Origin: Bacteroidales bacterium M5 | Lineage (GTDB): Bacteria; Bacteroidota; Bacteroidia; Bacteroidales; Muribaculaceae | DNA length: 23,815 nt | Direction of reading: 5' to 3' | Assembly (NCBI GenBank): GCA_001689535.1 | Contig: LUJP01000102.1 | Span: forward strand, 462 to 24,276 | Shown here: one piece after another, positions 7,381 to 15,434 of the stretch | Layout: each line of letters opens with the position of its first letter | Position numbering within the stretch: position 1 is the first letter of the stretch | The notes under the pieces: generated by a model | Told to the model about the DNA's origin: nothing | Databases searched by the model: none | Seen by the model: the letters and a program-made list of their open reading frames with translations, nothing else | Program-made: the position numbers and the translations under genes

Positions 7381-8439
7381 ATGAAAAAAGCTTTATTAAT
7401 GATTGCTCTCGTACTTGGATGTACGACTGTTTTCGCTCAGAAGATTGACAAGAAAGAAGCCGCTCAGATCAAGAGCTTCCTGTCACAACCCGCTGAAAAG
7501 GACGCTACCAACGCCCAGGCCCTCAAAGTTACCGACATGAATTCAATCGCCTCCATAGAAGGCATAAAGGTTGAAAACGGTCACGTAACAGCCATTGATT
7601 GGAAAGACAAGCATATTGCAGGCAATCTTGACCTCTCAGGATTCTCACAACTGCAGACCGTCAATATAAGCCGCAACAAAATTGCCGGACTTGATATTTC
7701 CAATACACCCATGCTTTCAGAGGTGAATGCATCGCGCAACGCTCTCCGCACATTTGAAGTAAATGGTGCAAGCGCCGTACAGAAACTCTCGATAAACAAC
7801 AACCGTCTGACTGATCTCACACTCAACGGTATGTCTAATCTTAAGAATCTCAACTGCGCCAACAACCACTTCGTAGAACTCAACTGCGCCAACTCTCCTG
7901 TGCTTGAGACTCTCAACTGCCAGGGCAACCGCCTCGAGTCGCTTATGGTTACCGGATGCGCACAGCTTAAGAACCTCTACGCAGGCTACAATAAGCTCAC
8001 CAGCCTCAACCTGTTCGGCACCGAGAATCTCGCCAACCTCAACATTGACGACAATGACATCACCACAATGGTGGTAAGCGGACTTCCCGCGCTCAACACC
8101 TTCGTTTGCTCCGACAACAATATGGTTACCCTGGGTGTTCGCAATTGCCCCAACCTGATTGACCTGGTTTGCTCCTACAACGACCTGACTACTCTCGATG
8201 TAAACGGTTGCACCAACCTTACCTTCGTTGACTGCTCCTACAACGACCTTACTCAGCTCACTCTCTCGAACCAGAATTTCCTCCAGCGTCTGCTCTGCAA
8301 CAACAATCAGCTGACCATGCTTGATGTATCATTCGACCAGGCTCTTACCTACGTCAACATGCGCTACAACCAGATTTCTGACTTCCGCAGTGTAGGTTGC
8401 ACCAACCTGAGAATGATTGCTTCACAGTGGAACTGGTAA
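7381..8439 (+). CDS. Secreted leucine-rich-repeat protein
   Basis: A 352-residue protein with a clear Sec signal peptide (MKKALLMIALVLGC then TTVFA, predicted cut before Gln20). After a helical cap of about 60 residues, nearly all of the chain is LRR with a 21-residue period of the form LxxLDVxxCxxLxxLxCxxNx. It holds about twelve repeats and runs to the last residue. Many units carry Cys at the position after the beta strand (LNCANN, VCSYND, LLCNNN). This LRR type is common in Bacteroidota surface and secreted proteins and is usually for binding; no enzymatic domain, lipobox, sortase or type IX sorting domain is present. DNA repeats of period 63 (for example at 8170 and 8233) show recent repeat duplication. 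The function is unknown. It is a single-gene unit ended by a long hairpin. Confidence 0.9.
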   Translation: MKKALLMIALVLGCTTVFAQKIDKKEAAQIKSFLSQPAEKDATNAQALKVTDMNSIASIEGIKVENGHVTAIDWKDKHIAGNLDLSGFSQLQTVNISRNKIAGLDISNTPMLSEVNASRNALRTFEVNGASAVQKLSINNNRLTDLTLNGMSNLKNLNCANNHFVELNCANSPVLETLNCQGNRLESLMVTGCAQLKNLYAGYNKLTSLNLFGTENLANLNIDDNDITTMVVSGLPALNTFVCSDNNMVTLGVRNCPNLIDLVCSYNDLTTLDVNGCTNLTFVDCSYNDLTQLTLSNQNFLQRLLCNNNQLTMLDVSFDQALTYVNMRYNQISDFRSVGCTNLRMIASQWNW

Positions 8440-8506
8440 GATCCAGAGATCTTAACTACAAAAGCAAGACGATATCAGCTAAATAGCTAAGATAACACAC
8501 CCCCCC

Positions 8507-8547
8507 GAAGGGTCGTCGGAGAACTTGACTCCGGCGACCCTTCTCTT
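8507..8547 (+). terminator. Intrinsic terminator downstream of the LRR gene
   Basis: A 15-base stem with one G-T pair (8507-8521 with 8529-8543, core GAAGGGTCG) and a 7-base loop lies 67 bases after the LRR stop. The following tract TCTTT is short, so strength is uncertain. The stem itself is far longer than chance would give. Confidence 0.75.
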
Positions 8548-8587
8548 TGGTTCCCAGCGGCAGTTTTCGAGTTAGAAAAATATATTG

Positions 8588-8595
8588 TAAATTTG
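8588..8595 (+). promoter_or_regulatory. Putative -7 element (TAAATTTG) upstream of lepA
   Basis: TAAATTTGC, a match to TAnnTTTG, lies 25 bases before the lepA ATG at 8620 and just after the LRR terminator, where a promoter is needed. The -33 region has only a weak match (TTTTCG). Confidence 0.5.
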
Positions 8596-8619
8596 CAGCC
8601 AGCCAAATTTTGAAAATTG

Positions 8620-10407
8620 ATGAAAAATATAAGGAACTTCTGTATCATAGCCCATATAGACCATGGCAAGAGCACCCTTGCCGACCGACTTCTGGAATAT
8701 ACCAATACTGTCGGAGCCAAGGACATGCAGGCACAGGTGCTCGACGATATGGATCTTGAACGTGAACGAGGAATCACAATCAAAAGCCATGCCATACAGA
8801 TGGATTACAATTATAATGGCGAGCGCTATTGCCTGAACCTGATTGACACTCCGGGACACGTGGATTTTTCCTATGAAGTTTCCCGCTCTATCGCCGCATG
8901 CGAGGGCGCACTTCTGATTGTTGACGCCTCACAGGGAATTCAGGCTCAGACTATCAGCAATCTGTATATGGCGATTGACAACGATCTTGAGATAATCCCG
9001 GTGCTCAACAAATGCGATCTTGACAGTGCCAAGCCCGAAGAGGTTGAGGACCAGATTGTGGACCTTTTAGGATGTGACCGTGAATCCATACTGAGAGCTT
9101 CAGGAAAGACCGGTGCCGGTGTTCCTGAAATTCTCGAGGCAATAATAAACAGGATTCCCGCACCCTCCGGCGATCCACACGCTCCGCTGCAGGCTCTGAT
9201 ATTCGACTCAGTATTCAATCCTTTCAGAGGCATCATAGCATACTTCAAGATAGTGAACGGCACGATACGTAAAAACGACTTTGTGAAATTCGTATCCACG
9301 GGCAAAGAGTATCATGCCGATGAGATAGGTGTGCTCAAGCTTACAATGTCGCCTCGCGAATCTCTTTTAGCCGGAAATGTGGGCTATATAATCTCAGGAA
9401 TCAAAACCTCTAAAGAGGTAAAAGTGGGCGATACCATTACCCATGTGGAAAGACCATGTGACAAGGCTATTTCCGGTTTCCAGGAGGTCAAGCCGATGGT
9501 ATTTGCCGGCGTCTATCCCATAGAGACCGAAGATTTCGAGAATCTCAGGGCTTCGCTTGAAAAACTTCAGCTGAATGATGCTTCGCTTACGTTCCAGCCG
9601 GAATCGTCGGTGGCTCTCGGATTCGGATTCCGCTGCGGATTCCTCGGACTTCTCCACATGGAGATAATCCAGGAGCGTCTGGGGCGCGAGTTTGACATGG
9701 ATGTCATCACCACGGTGCCTAATGTATCCTACCGTGTGTACGACAAACGAGGTACCATGACCGAAGTGCATAACCCCTCCGGCCTTCCGGACCCTACGCT
9801 GATAGAACATATCGAGGAGCCGTATATCAGGGCATCCATTATCACCGCGGCAGATTTCATCGGCCCGATAATGACACTGTGTCTTGGCAAACGAGGTGAA
9901 CTCGTAAAACAGGAATATATCTCAGGCAACAGAATAGAACTGATATTCGATATGCCGTTGGGTGAGATTGTCATTGATTTCTACGACAAGCTAAAGAGCA
10001 TCTCCAAAGGATATGCGTCATTTGACTATCATATTCATGACTTCCGTGAGTCGAAGCTTGTAAAACTTGACATTCTGCTCAATGGTGAGAGCGTTGACGC
10101 CCTGAGCACGCTTACGCATGTGGATAACGCCGTGACGTTCGGACGACGGATGTGTGAGAAACTTAAAGAGCTCATTCCTCGCCAGCAGTTCGATATAGCC
10201 ATACAGGCTGCCATCGGAGCTAAAATCATAGCCCGAGAGACTATAAAGGCTGTGAGGAAAGATGTGACCGCCAAATGTTACGGAGGTGATATATCACGCA
10301 AACGCAAACTTCTTGAGAAGCAGAAGAAGGGCAAAAAAAGAATGAAGCAGATCGGCTCGGTGGAGGTGCCCCAGAAGGCATTCCTCGCAGTGCTCAAGCT
10401 TGACTGA
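8620..10407 (+). CDS. lepA: Elongation factor 4 (LepA) GTPase
   Basis: Translational GTPase that acts on stalled or initiating ribosomes. The 595-residue protein has the G domain with AHIDHGKST (11-19), ERERGITIKSHA, DTPGHVDFSYEV, NKCDL and the SGKTGAG region. An EF-Tu-like domain 2 and EF-G-like domains III and V follow. The LepA-specific C-terminal domain ends with RKRKLLEKQKKGKKRMKQIG and VEVPQKAFLAVLKLD. I place the start at the ATG at 8620; the open frame can be read from a TTG one codon upstream, but the ATG gives the usual LepA start MKNIRNFCIIAHIDHG. It is followed 74 bases later by nhaA on the same strand. Confidence 0.98.
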   Translation: MKNIRNFCIIAHIDHGKSTLADRLLEYTNTVGAKDMQAQVLDDMDLERERGITIKSHAIQMDYNYNGERYCLNLIDTPGHVDFSYEVSRSIAACEGALLIVDASQGIQAQTISNLYMAIDNDLEIIPVLNKCDLDSAKPEEVEDQIVDLLGCDRESILRASGKTGAGVPEILEAIINRIPAPSGDPHAPLQALIFDSVFNPFRGIIAYFKIVNGTIRKNDFVKFVSTGKEYHADEIGVLKLTMSPRESLLAGNVGYIISGIKTSKEVKVGDTITHVERPCDKAISGFQEVKPMVFAGVYPIETEDFENLRASLEKLQLNDASLTFQPESSVALGFGFRCGFLGLLHMEIIQERLGREFDMDVITTVPNVSYRVYDKRGTMTEVHNPSGLPDPTLIEHIEEPYIRASIITAADFIGPIMTLCLGKRGELVKQEYISGNRIELIFDMPLGEIVIDFYDKLKSISKGYASFDYHIHDFRESKLVKLDILLNGESVDALSTLTHVDNAVTFGRRMCEKLKELIPRQQFDIAIQAAIGAKIIARETIKAVRKDVTAKCYGGDISRKRKLLEKQKKGKKRMKQIGSVEVPQKAFLAVLKLD

Positions 10408-10481
10408 TTTTCAGTCGACCAAGATGTTGTAACGAAACAATTGTGTGATACAATAGTTTGAAATTTATATGCATATAAGAG

Positions 10482-11909
10482 ATGTCAGAAATCACTCATA
10501 ACCAGAATTGTGATGTTCAGGGCGCCGACAGAGAGGCGTTAAAATTTGCAGAACATCCTTTTTTTGCCGCCAAGCAGGCGGTGAAGCGCCATGCAATAGG
10601 CGGTAATATTCTTATTATAGCCACAGTGGCGGCGCTGATCGTGGCCAATATACCCGGTATCAACCAGTATTACTTTGAGTTCTGGGAGCAGGAAGTAGCT
10701 CTGCAGATAGGAAATTTCAATATTTTCAGCCACTCCGGACATGCCATGACCATGCTGCAGTTTATCAACGATGCACTGATGGCGATATTCTTTTTCAGCA
10801 TAGGCCTGGAGATAAAGCGCGAGATACTTGTGGGTGAACTTTCTTCGTTCCGTCAGGCGCTGCTCCCGATAATGGGAGCTATAGGCGGCATGGCGTTCCC
10901 GGTGCTCATATTCATGCTTTTGGCAAAAGGAACGGACTACTCTGATGGAGCGGCCATACCGATGGCTACGGATATAGCATTCTCTCTGGGTGTTCTCGCC
11001 ATGCTTGGCAAAAGAGTGCCTATTTCGCTTAAAATATTCCTTACCACTCTGGCTGTGGTGGATGATATAGGGGGTATTATAGTGATAGCCACATGTTATT
11101 CCACCCATATAGAGTTCGGGTTATTGGGAATTGCTATAATTCTTTTAGGTGTACTTCTTCTTGGAAGCAAACTCAGAATAAAGTCGCAGTTATTTTATCT
11201 CGGGATAGGAGGGGTGATATGGTTCCTGTTCCTCAATTCTGGAATTCATCCTACCATAGCCGGTGTGCTTGTAGCATTCTGTGTCCCTGCCACTCCGGTT
11301 TTCGAACCAAGAAAATATATAAGAATCATACTGCACGCCATTTCGCATTTCAGCAGCGACGAAAAGATGGACAAAGACCGCAAGACCATTCTGGATAAGG
11401 AACAGATGAACTGGCTGAAACAGGTTGAATCGGCTTCCGATAAAGTGATATCGCCGTTGCAGCAGCTGGAAGATAACCTTCATCCGGTGGTCAACAACTT
11501 CATTGTTCCATTGTTTGCTTTCGCAAATGCGGGTATATTCCTTCTTGACCTCAATCCTGCTTCTATTGTTGAGGGAATAAGCCTTGCGATTATCGTAGGT
11601 CTCTGTCTTGGAAAATTCCTTGGAATATTCATCTTCTCCTGGCTTACGGTTAAATTGCGCTGGGCCCCCATGCCCGATGAGTGCAACTGGAAAATGATGG
11701 CTTCCATCTCGGTGCTGGGCGGAATCGGATTCACCGTTTCCCTTTTTATCGCCACGCTGTCTTTCCCGGGAGCCGACCCCCATGTGGTGGATCTTCTCAA
11801 TCATGCCAAGCTTGGTATTGTTGTTGGTTCCGTTCTGTCGGGTGTTGCGGGTTATCTGCTCCTGCATCATTTCCTGCCAAAGCAGCCAAAACATTCGGCG
11901 GTGGAATAA
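10482..11909 (+). CDS. nhaA: Na+/H+ antiporter NhaA
   Basis: Inner-membrane antiporter that expels Na+ (or Li+) in exchange for protons. The 475-residue protein shows IGLEIKREILVGEL, then ATDIAFSLGVLAMLG with Asp164 and TLAVVDDIGGII with the paired Asp194-Asp195 of the ion-binding site. VPLFAFANAG, GKFLGIF with Lys378 (the likely counterpart of E. coli Lys300) and LGGIGFTVSLFIATLSF follow. It is longer than the 388-residue E. coli protein, mainly because of a hydrophilic insert at about 280-325 between membrane segments and an N-terminal extension. It has its own terminator (11940-11979) and lies upstream of an RprXY-like two-component system. Confidence 0.97.
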   Translation: MSEITHNQNCDVQGADREALKFAEHPFFAAKQAVKRHAIGGNILIIATVAALIVANIPGINQYYFEFWEQEVALQIGNFNIFSHSGHAMTMLQFINDALMAIFFFSIGLEIKREILVGELSSFRQALLPIMGAIGGMAFPVLIFMLLAKGTDYSDGAAIPMATDIAFSLGVLAMLGKRVPISLKIFLTTLAVVDDIGGIIVIATCYSTHIEFGLLGIAIILLGVLLLGSKLRIKSQLFYLGIGGVIWFLFLNSGIHPTIAGVLVAFCVPATPVFEPRKYIRIILHAISHFSSDEKMDKDRKTILDKEQMNWLKQVESASDKVISPLQQLEDNLHPVVNNFIVPLFAFANAGIFLLDLNPASIVEGISLAIIVGLCLGKFLGIFIFSWLTVKLRWAPMPDECNWKMMASISVLGGIGFTVSLFIATLSFPGADPHVVDLLNHAKLGIVVGSVLSGVAGYLLLHHFLPKQPKHSAVE

Positions 11910-11939
11910 TAACTGAATGTAAAATATCCTTATGAAATA

Positions 11940-11979
11940 ATACCAATCCATTACAAAACGTTAATGGGTTGGTATTTTT
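11940..11979 (+). terminator. Intrinsic terminator downstream of nhaA
   Basis: A 14-base stem with one G-T pair (ATACCAATCCATTA at 11940-11953 with 11962-11975) is followed by TTTTT. It lies 30 bases after the nhaA stop. Confidence 0.85.
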
Positions 11980-12013
11980 ATAATCAAAATTTTAGAATTT
12001 AATATCTGTTTGT

Positions 12014-12021
12014 TAATTTTG
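12014..12021 (+). promoter_or_regulatory. Putative -7 element (TAATTTTG) upstream of the kinase gene
   Basis: TAATTTTG matches TAnnTTTG and lies between the nhaA terminator and the kinase ATG at 12154, leaving a leader of roughly 125 bases. A TTAG, near the TTG consensus, sits about 20 bases upstream. The region is AT-rich, so the match is weak evidence. Confidence 0.3.
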
Positions 12022-12153
12022 ACGGAAAGTGTTAATTGGTAAATTCTGAATAGGAAGATTTTCACAAACAATTAGGCTTTTTAATTGTTAACATAATAAA
12101 GATTAAAATGTGAAGTCTTGCAGGGCTTTACATATTATTCCAGTAAAGAAGAA

Positions 12154-13671
12154 ATGAAAAAATCAACCATCTGGTTACTGACTATAATAATGGCTCTTAC
12201 GTTCATAGGCCTTTTGTATGTGCAGATCACGTACATGGGGAATATGGTGAGAATGCGTAACGACCAGTTTTCCGAAGGTGTAAAAAGAGCTCTGTATGCT
12301 GTCTCAAATTCACTTGAGCAGGAAGAGACAAAACACTTTCTGGAGCAGGATATCGCGCAGATAGAGTCGTGGGTGGTACCGTCGGTAAAGAGTAACGACA
12401 ATAAAGGCGGTGTAGGGTATTCTTTTACTACCACAGGAGGTGTTGAAGGAAATCTGACCCTGAAAGGCAATCTTTCATCTCTTTCACCTCAACTCACTCA
12501 TGATCTGGGCCGGTCAAACAAATCTCTTCAGGAAATTCTGAGGGGACAATATCTGTATCAGAGCGGCCTGCTGAACGAAGTGATTCTTAATATCCTGAGC
12601 CATTCGAGTACAAGACCTATAGAGGAACGGGCAGATTCAGCTATGGTGAATAATCTGCTTCAGAGCGAGCTTGCCAACAATGGCATCAACCTGCCGTTTG
12701 AGTTCGCGGTAGTGAACAGGATTGGAGCCGTGGTATACGAGACATCGGGCTACAGTCCGGCAGCGGCCAATTCCGGCAGACTGTTTGTCCAGACCCTTTT
12801 TCCCAACGACGCCAAGAACCGCATGAACTATATAAGACTGTATTTTCCTGATAAGAAGGAATATATATTCCAGTCCATAAAGTTCATGCTCCCTTCGTTT
12901 ATATTCACGCTCATATTGCTCGTTGTTTTCCTGTATACCATTATACTGGCATTCAGGCAGAAAAAACTCACAGAGATGAAGAATGACTTCATCAACAATA
13001 TGACCCATGAATTCAAGACGCCTATTTCCACCATTTCGCTTGCCGCTCAGATGCTCAACGACGGCTCTGTAAGAAAATCGCCGAAAATGCTGGAGCATAT
13101 CTCGTCAGTGATAAACGATGAGACCAAACGACTGCGTTTCCAGGTGGAAAAAGTGCTTCAGATGTCGATGTTCGACCGCCAGAAAGCCACTCTGAGACTG
13201 CAGGATGTTGATGCCAACGTTGTGATTGCCAATATAGTGCATACTTTTACTCTGAAAGTGACAAACTATGGTGGTTCAATCACCTCCAATCTTGACGCTC
13301 AGGACCCTATAATATATGTGGATGAAATGCACTTCACAAATGTGATATTCAATCTGCTTGACAATGCAGTGAAGTATCGCAGGGAAGACGAGCCTCTGAA
13401 TATCAGAATTGAAACCAGGAACATATCTGATGACAACCTTGAGATATCCATAGCCGACAATGGCATAGGTATCCGAAAAGAAGATCTGAAAAAAATATTC
13501 GAGAAATTCTACCGCGTGTCCACCGGCAACCGCCATGATGTGAAAGGCTTCGGTCTGGGTCTGGCATATGTACAGAAACTTGTCAGGGAGATGCATGGCG
13601 ATATCACCGTGGAAAGCGAAATCAATAAAGGAACAAAATTCAAATTAATATTACCACTAACAAAAAACTGA
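12154..13671 (+). CDS. rprX: Sensor histidine kinase, RprX-like
   Basis: Membrane-bound sensor kinase of 505 residues. Transmembrane segment 1 is at about 6-26, a periplasmic sensor region spans about 27-244, and transmembrane segment 2 is at about 245-266. HisKA follows, with NDFINNMTHEFKTPIS and phosphoacceptor His285. The ATPase domain has N box LLDNAVKY (Asn404), DNGIGI (435-440), the F box KIFEKFYRV and GFGLGLAY (465-472). I chose the ATG at 12154; the frame also opens at a TTG 36 bases upstream, but the ATG directly precedes the MKKSTIWLL membrane anchor. The partner regulator begins 7 bases after the stop. The name rests on the strong likeness of the partner to Bacteroides RprY and on the operon order. 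The signal sensed is unknown. Confidence 0.88.
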   Translation: MKKSTIWLLTIIMALTFIGLLYVQITYMGNMVRMRNDQFSEGVKRALYAVSNSLEQEETKHFLEQDIAQIESWVVPSVKSNDNKGGVGYSFTTTGGVEGNLTLKGNLSSLSPQLTHDLGRSNKSLQEILRGQYLYQSGLLNEVILNILSHSSTRPIEERADSAMVNNLLQSELANNGINLPFEFAVVNRIGAVVYETSGYSPAAANSGRLFVQTLFPNDAKNRMNYIRLYFPDKKEYIFQSIKFMLPSFIFTLILLVVFLYTIILAFRQKKLTEMKNDFINNMTHEFKTPISTISLAAQMLNDGSVRKSPKMLEHISSVINDETKRLRFQVEKVLQMSMFDRQKATLRLQDVDANVVIANIVHTFTLKVTNYGGSITSNLDAQDPIIYVDEMHFTNVIFNLLDNAVKYRREDEPLNIRIETRNISDDNLEISIADNGIGIRKEDLKKIFEKFYRVSTGNRHDVKGFGLGLAYVQKLVREMHGDITVESEINKGTKFKLILPLTKN

Positions 13672-13678
13672 CAACATT

Positions 13679-14389
13679 ATGGAAGAACGTTTACGTATAT
13701 TATTGTGCGAAGACGACGAGAACCTGGGCATGCTCCTGAGGGAATACCTTCAGGCAAAGGGGTTCAATGCCGATCTCTTCGCCGATGGGGAAAGCGGCTA
13801 CAAGGCTTTCCTCAAAGGTAAATACGACTTGTGCGTGCTTGATGTCATGATGCCCAAGAAAGACGGATTTGCATTGGCTCAGGAAATACGGACTGTAAAT
13901 TCTGAGGTTCCTATCATATTCCTTACCGCAAAGTCAATCAAGGAAGATATACTTGAAGGCTTCAAGATAGGAGCTGACGACTATATCACCAAGCCTTTCT
14001 CGATGGAGGAACTCGTGTTCCGTATCGAAGCCATTCTCCGTCGTGTGAAAGGAAAGAAGGGCAAGGAAATCACGATGTATCGTATCGGCAAGTTTACTTT
14101 CGACACACAGAAGCAGGTGCTGATGGTGGATGACAAAGTGACCAAGCTGACCACGAAAGAATCGGAACTGCTGTCTCTGCTGTGCGCACACGTGAATGAG
14201 ATACTTGAGCGCAATTTCGCACTCAAGACTATCTGGATTGACGACAATTATTTCAACGCACGCTCCATGGACGTGTATATCACCAAGCTGCGCAAGCATC
14301 TGCGTGAGGACCCCTCGATAGAGATTATCAATATCCACGGTAAGGGATACAAGCTTATCGCTCCCGAACCTGATTCTGCCGAGAAGTAA
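13679..14389 (+). CDS. rprY: OmpR-type response regulator, RprY-like
   Basis: A 236-residue DNA-binding response regulator. The receiver domain (about 5-118) has the acidic pair Asp12-Asp13, phosphoacceptor Asp55 in LCVLDVMMPKKDGF, Thr83 and Lys105 in YITKPF. The OmpR/PhoB winged helix (about 130-228) ends with ARSMDVYITKLRKHLREDP and HGKGYKL. The receiver sequence strongly resembles RprY of Bacteroides and Porphyromonas from memory of that family. It starts 7 bases after the kinase stop, so they are co-transcribed, and the unit ends at a hairpin. In Porphyromonas gingivalis RprY is tied to sodium and oxidative stress, which makes the neighbouring nhaA a plausible target here; that link is inference. 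Confidence 0.92.
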   Translation: MEERLRILLCEDDENLGMLLREYLQAKGFNADLFADGESGYKAFLKGKYDLCVLDVMMPKKDGFALAQEIRTVNSEVPIIFLTAKSIKEDILEGFKIGADDYITKPFSMEELVFRIEAILRRVKGKKGKEITMYRIGKFTFDTQKQVLMVDDKVTKLTTKESELLSLLCAHVNEILERNFALKTIWIDDNYFNARSMDVYITKLRKHLREDPSIEIINIHGKGYKLIAPEPDSAEK

Positions 14390-14412
14390 AAAGGATAAGA
14401 TAAAAAGATGAG

Positions 14413-14454
14413 ACAAGCCTTCGGCCCGGGACAACTGGACCGAAGGCTTGTTTT
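14413..14454 (+). terminator. Intrinsic terminator downstream of the response regulator
   Basis: A perfect 12-base stem (ACAAGCCTTCGG at 14413-14424 with 14440-14451) has a 15-base loop and is followed by TTT then GTTG. It lies 23 bases after the stop of the two-component operon. Confidence 0.85.
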
Positions 14455-14554
14455 GTTGCCGGATGTGCCGATGGCCCTCTAACCTTTTTTCAATGAATCC
14501 GTACCATTTTTATCGCCTGGAGTGGCTCGATGGGAATAATCCCATGTTTTTGGT

Positions 14555-14562
14555 TAAATTTG
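14555..14562 (+). promoter_or_regulatory. Putative -7 element (TAAATTTG) of the DUF3737-MalY-MATE operon
   Basis: TAAATTTGC lies 22 bases before the ATG at 14584 and after the two-component terminator, the right place for a promoter of the three-gene unit. Transcription would begin about 15 bases before the start codon. No clear -33 TTG is seen. Confidence 0.5.
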
Positions 14563-14583
14563 CAATGAAAAACAGCAAAAGCA

Positions 14584-15432
14584 ATGGAGACAATCAAGGA
14601 TAAAATGTTCAGCGGCGAGCGTCCGCTGTTTGAAACTCATGACACAGAACTGGTGAATGTCACAATAGGTACAGGCGAATCAGCTCTTAAGGAGTGTAGT
14701 AATATCGTGGCACGGGATTGCCGATTTGAAGGCAAGTATCCGTTCTGGCATGTAGACGGTTTCAAAATTGAAAGATGTCTTTTTACAGAAGGCGCAAGGG
14801 CCGCTCTGTGGTATTCACGAAATGTGGAGATGAAGGATACATTGATTGAGGCTCCGAAGATGTTCAGAATGATGGACGGTATCGCACTGGAGAACGTCAA
14901 GATCCCTAATGCTCAGGAAACTCTCTGGGACTGCCGGAATATCAGACTCCGAAACGTGGTGGTGGAGAATGCCGATTATATATTCATGCATTGCGAGAAT
15001 GTCGATATCAAGGATTATCGGCAGGATGGAAACTATTCGTTCCAGTATGTAAAGAATGCGACAATAAGAAACGCCGTGCTTAATTCCCGAGACGCACTCT
15101 GGAACACAGAGAACGTGACGGTTTATGACTCGGAAATAAACGGAGAGTTCATAGGATGGTATTCCAAGAATCTCAAGCTTGTCAATTGCAGAATCTCAGG
15201 CACACAGCCCCTGTGTTACATCTCGAATCTGGTGATGATAAACTGTACGATGGCTGAGGACTGTGACCGTTGCTTCGAAGACAGCGAAATCTATGCTGCA
15301 ATTGACTCCGAGGTTACAAGTATAGTAAATCCCCGTAGCGGATTTATAAAGACGCACGGTATCGGAGAGCTGATTGTCGACAAGAATGTGCGCAATCCTG
15401 CGGATTGTGAAATAATTACTGCAAAAGAGTGA
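14584..15432 (+). CDS. DUF3737 family right-handed beta-helix protein
   Basis: A 282-residue cytoplasmic protein without a signal peptide. It opens with IKDKMFSGERPLFETHDTEL, then a ladder of short repeats (RDCRFEGKYPFWHVDGFKIE, LWYSRNVEMKDTLIEAP, TLWDCRNIRLRNVVVEN, SFQYVKNATIRNAVLNS, GEFIGWYSKNLKLVNCRISG). Each turn holds an N-V/I-x-I/L strand. This is the signature I associate with DUF3737, predicted to fold as a pectate-lyase-like beta helix. The biochemical role is unknown to me. Its TGA overlaps the region just before the MalY-type gene (start codon 2 bases later), so the two are translationally close or coupled, and a MATE exporter follows. Confidence 0.85.
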   Translation: METIKDKMFSGERPLFETHDTELVNVTIGTGESALKECSNIVARDCRFEGKYPFWHVDGFKIERCLFTEGARAALWYSRNVEMKDTLIEAPKMFRMMDGIALENVKIPNAQETLWDCRNIRLRNVVVENADYIFMHCENVDIKDYRQDGNYSFQYVKNATIRNAVLNSRDALWNTENVTVYDSEINGEFIGWYSKNLKLVNCRISGTQPLCYISNLVMINCTMAEDCDRCFEDSEIYAAIDSEVTSIVNPRSGFIKTHGIGELIVDKNVRNPADCEIITAKE

Positions 15433-15434
15433 AA

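Noticed and set aside
7381..8439. CRISPR-like or satellite repeat in the region of period 63
   Set aside because: The periodicity is in frame with 21-residue leucine-rich repeats and is explained by the protein.
10402..10416. Hairpin GACTGA/TCAGTC at the lepA stop codon as a terminator
   Set aside because: The stem is only six bases, overlaps the coding end, and has no T run after it.
12118..12153. TTG start for the histidine kinase
   Set aside because: The ATG at 12154 directly precedes the membrane anchor and gives a typical N-terminus.
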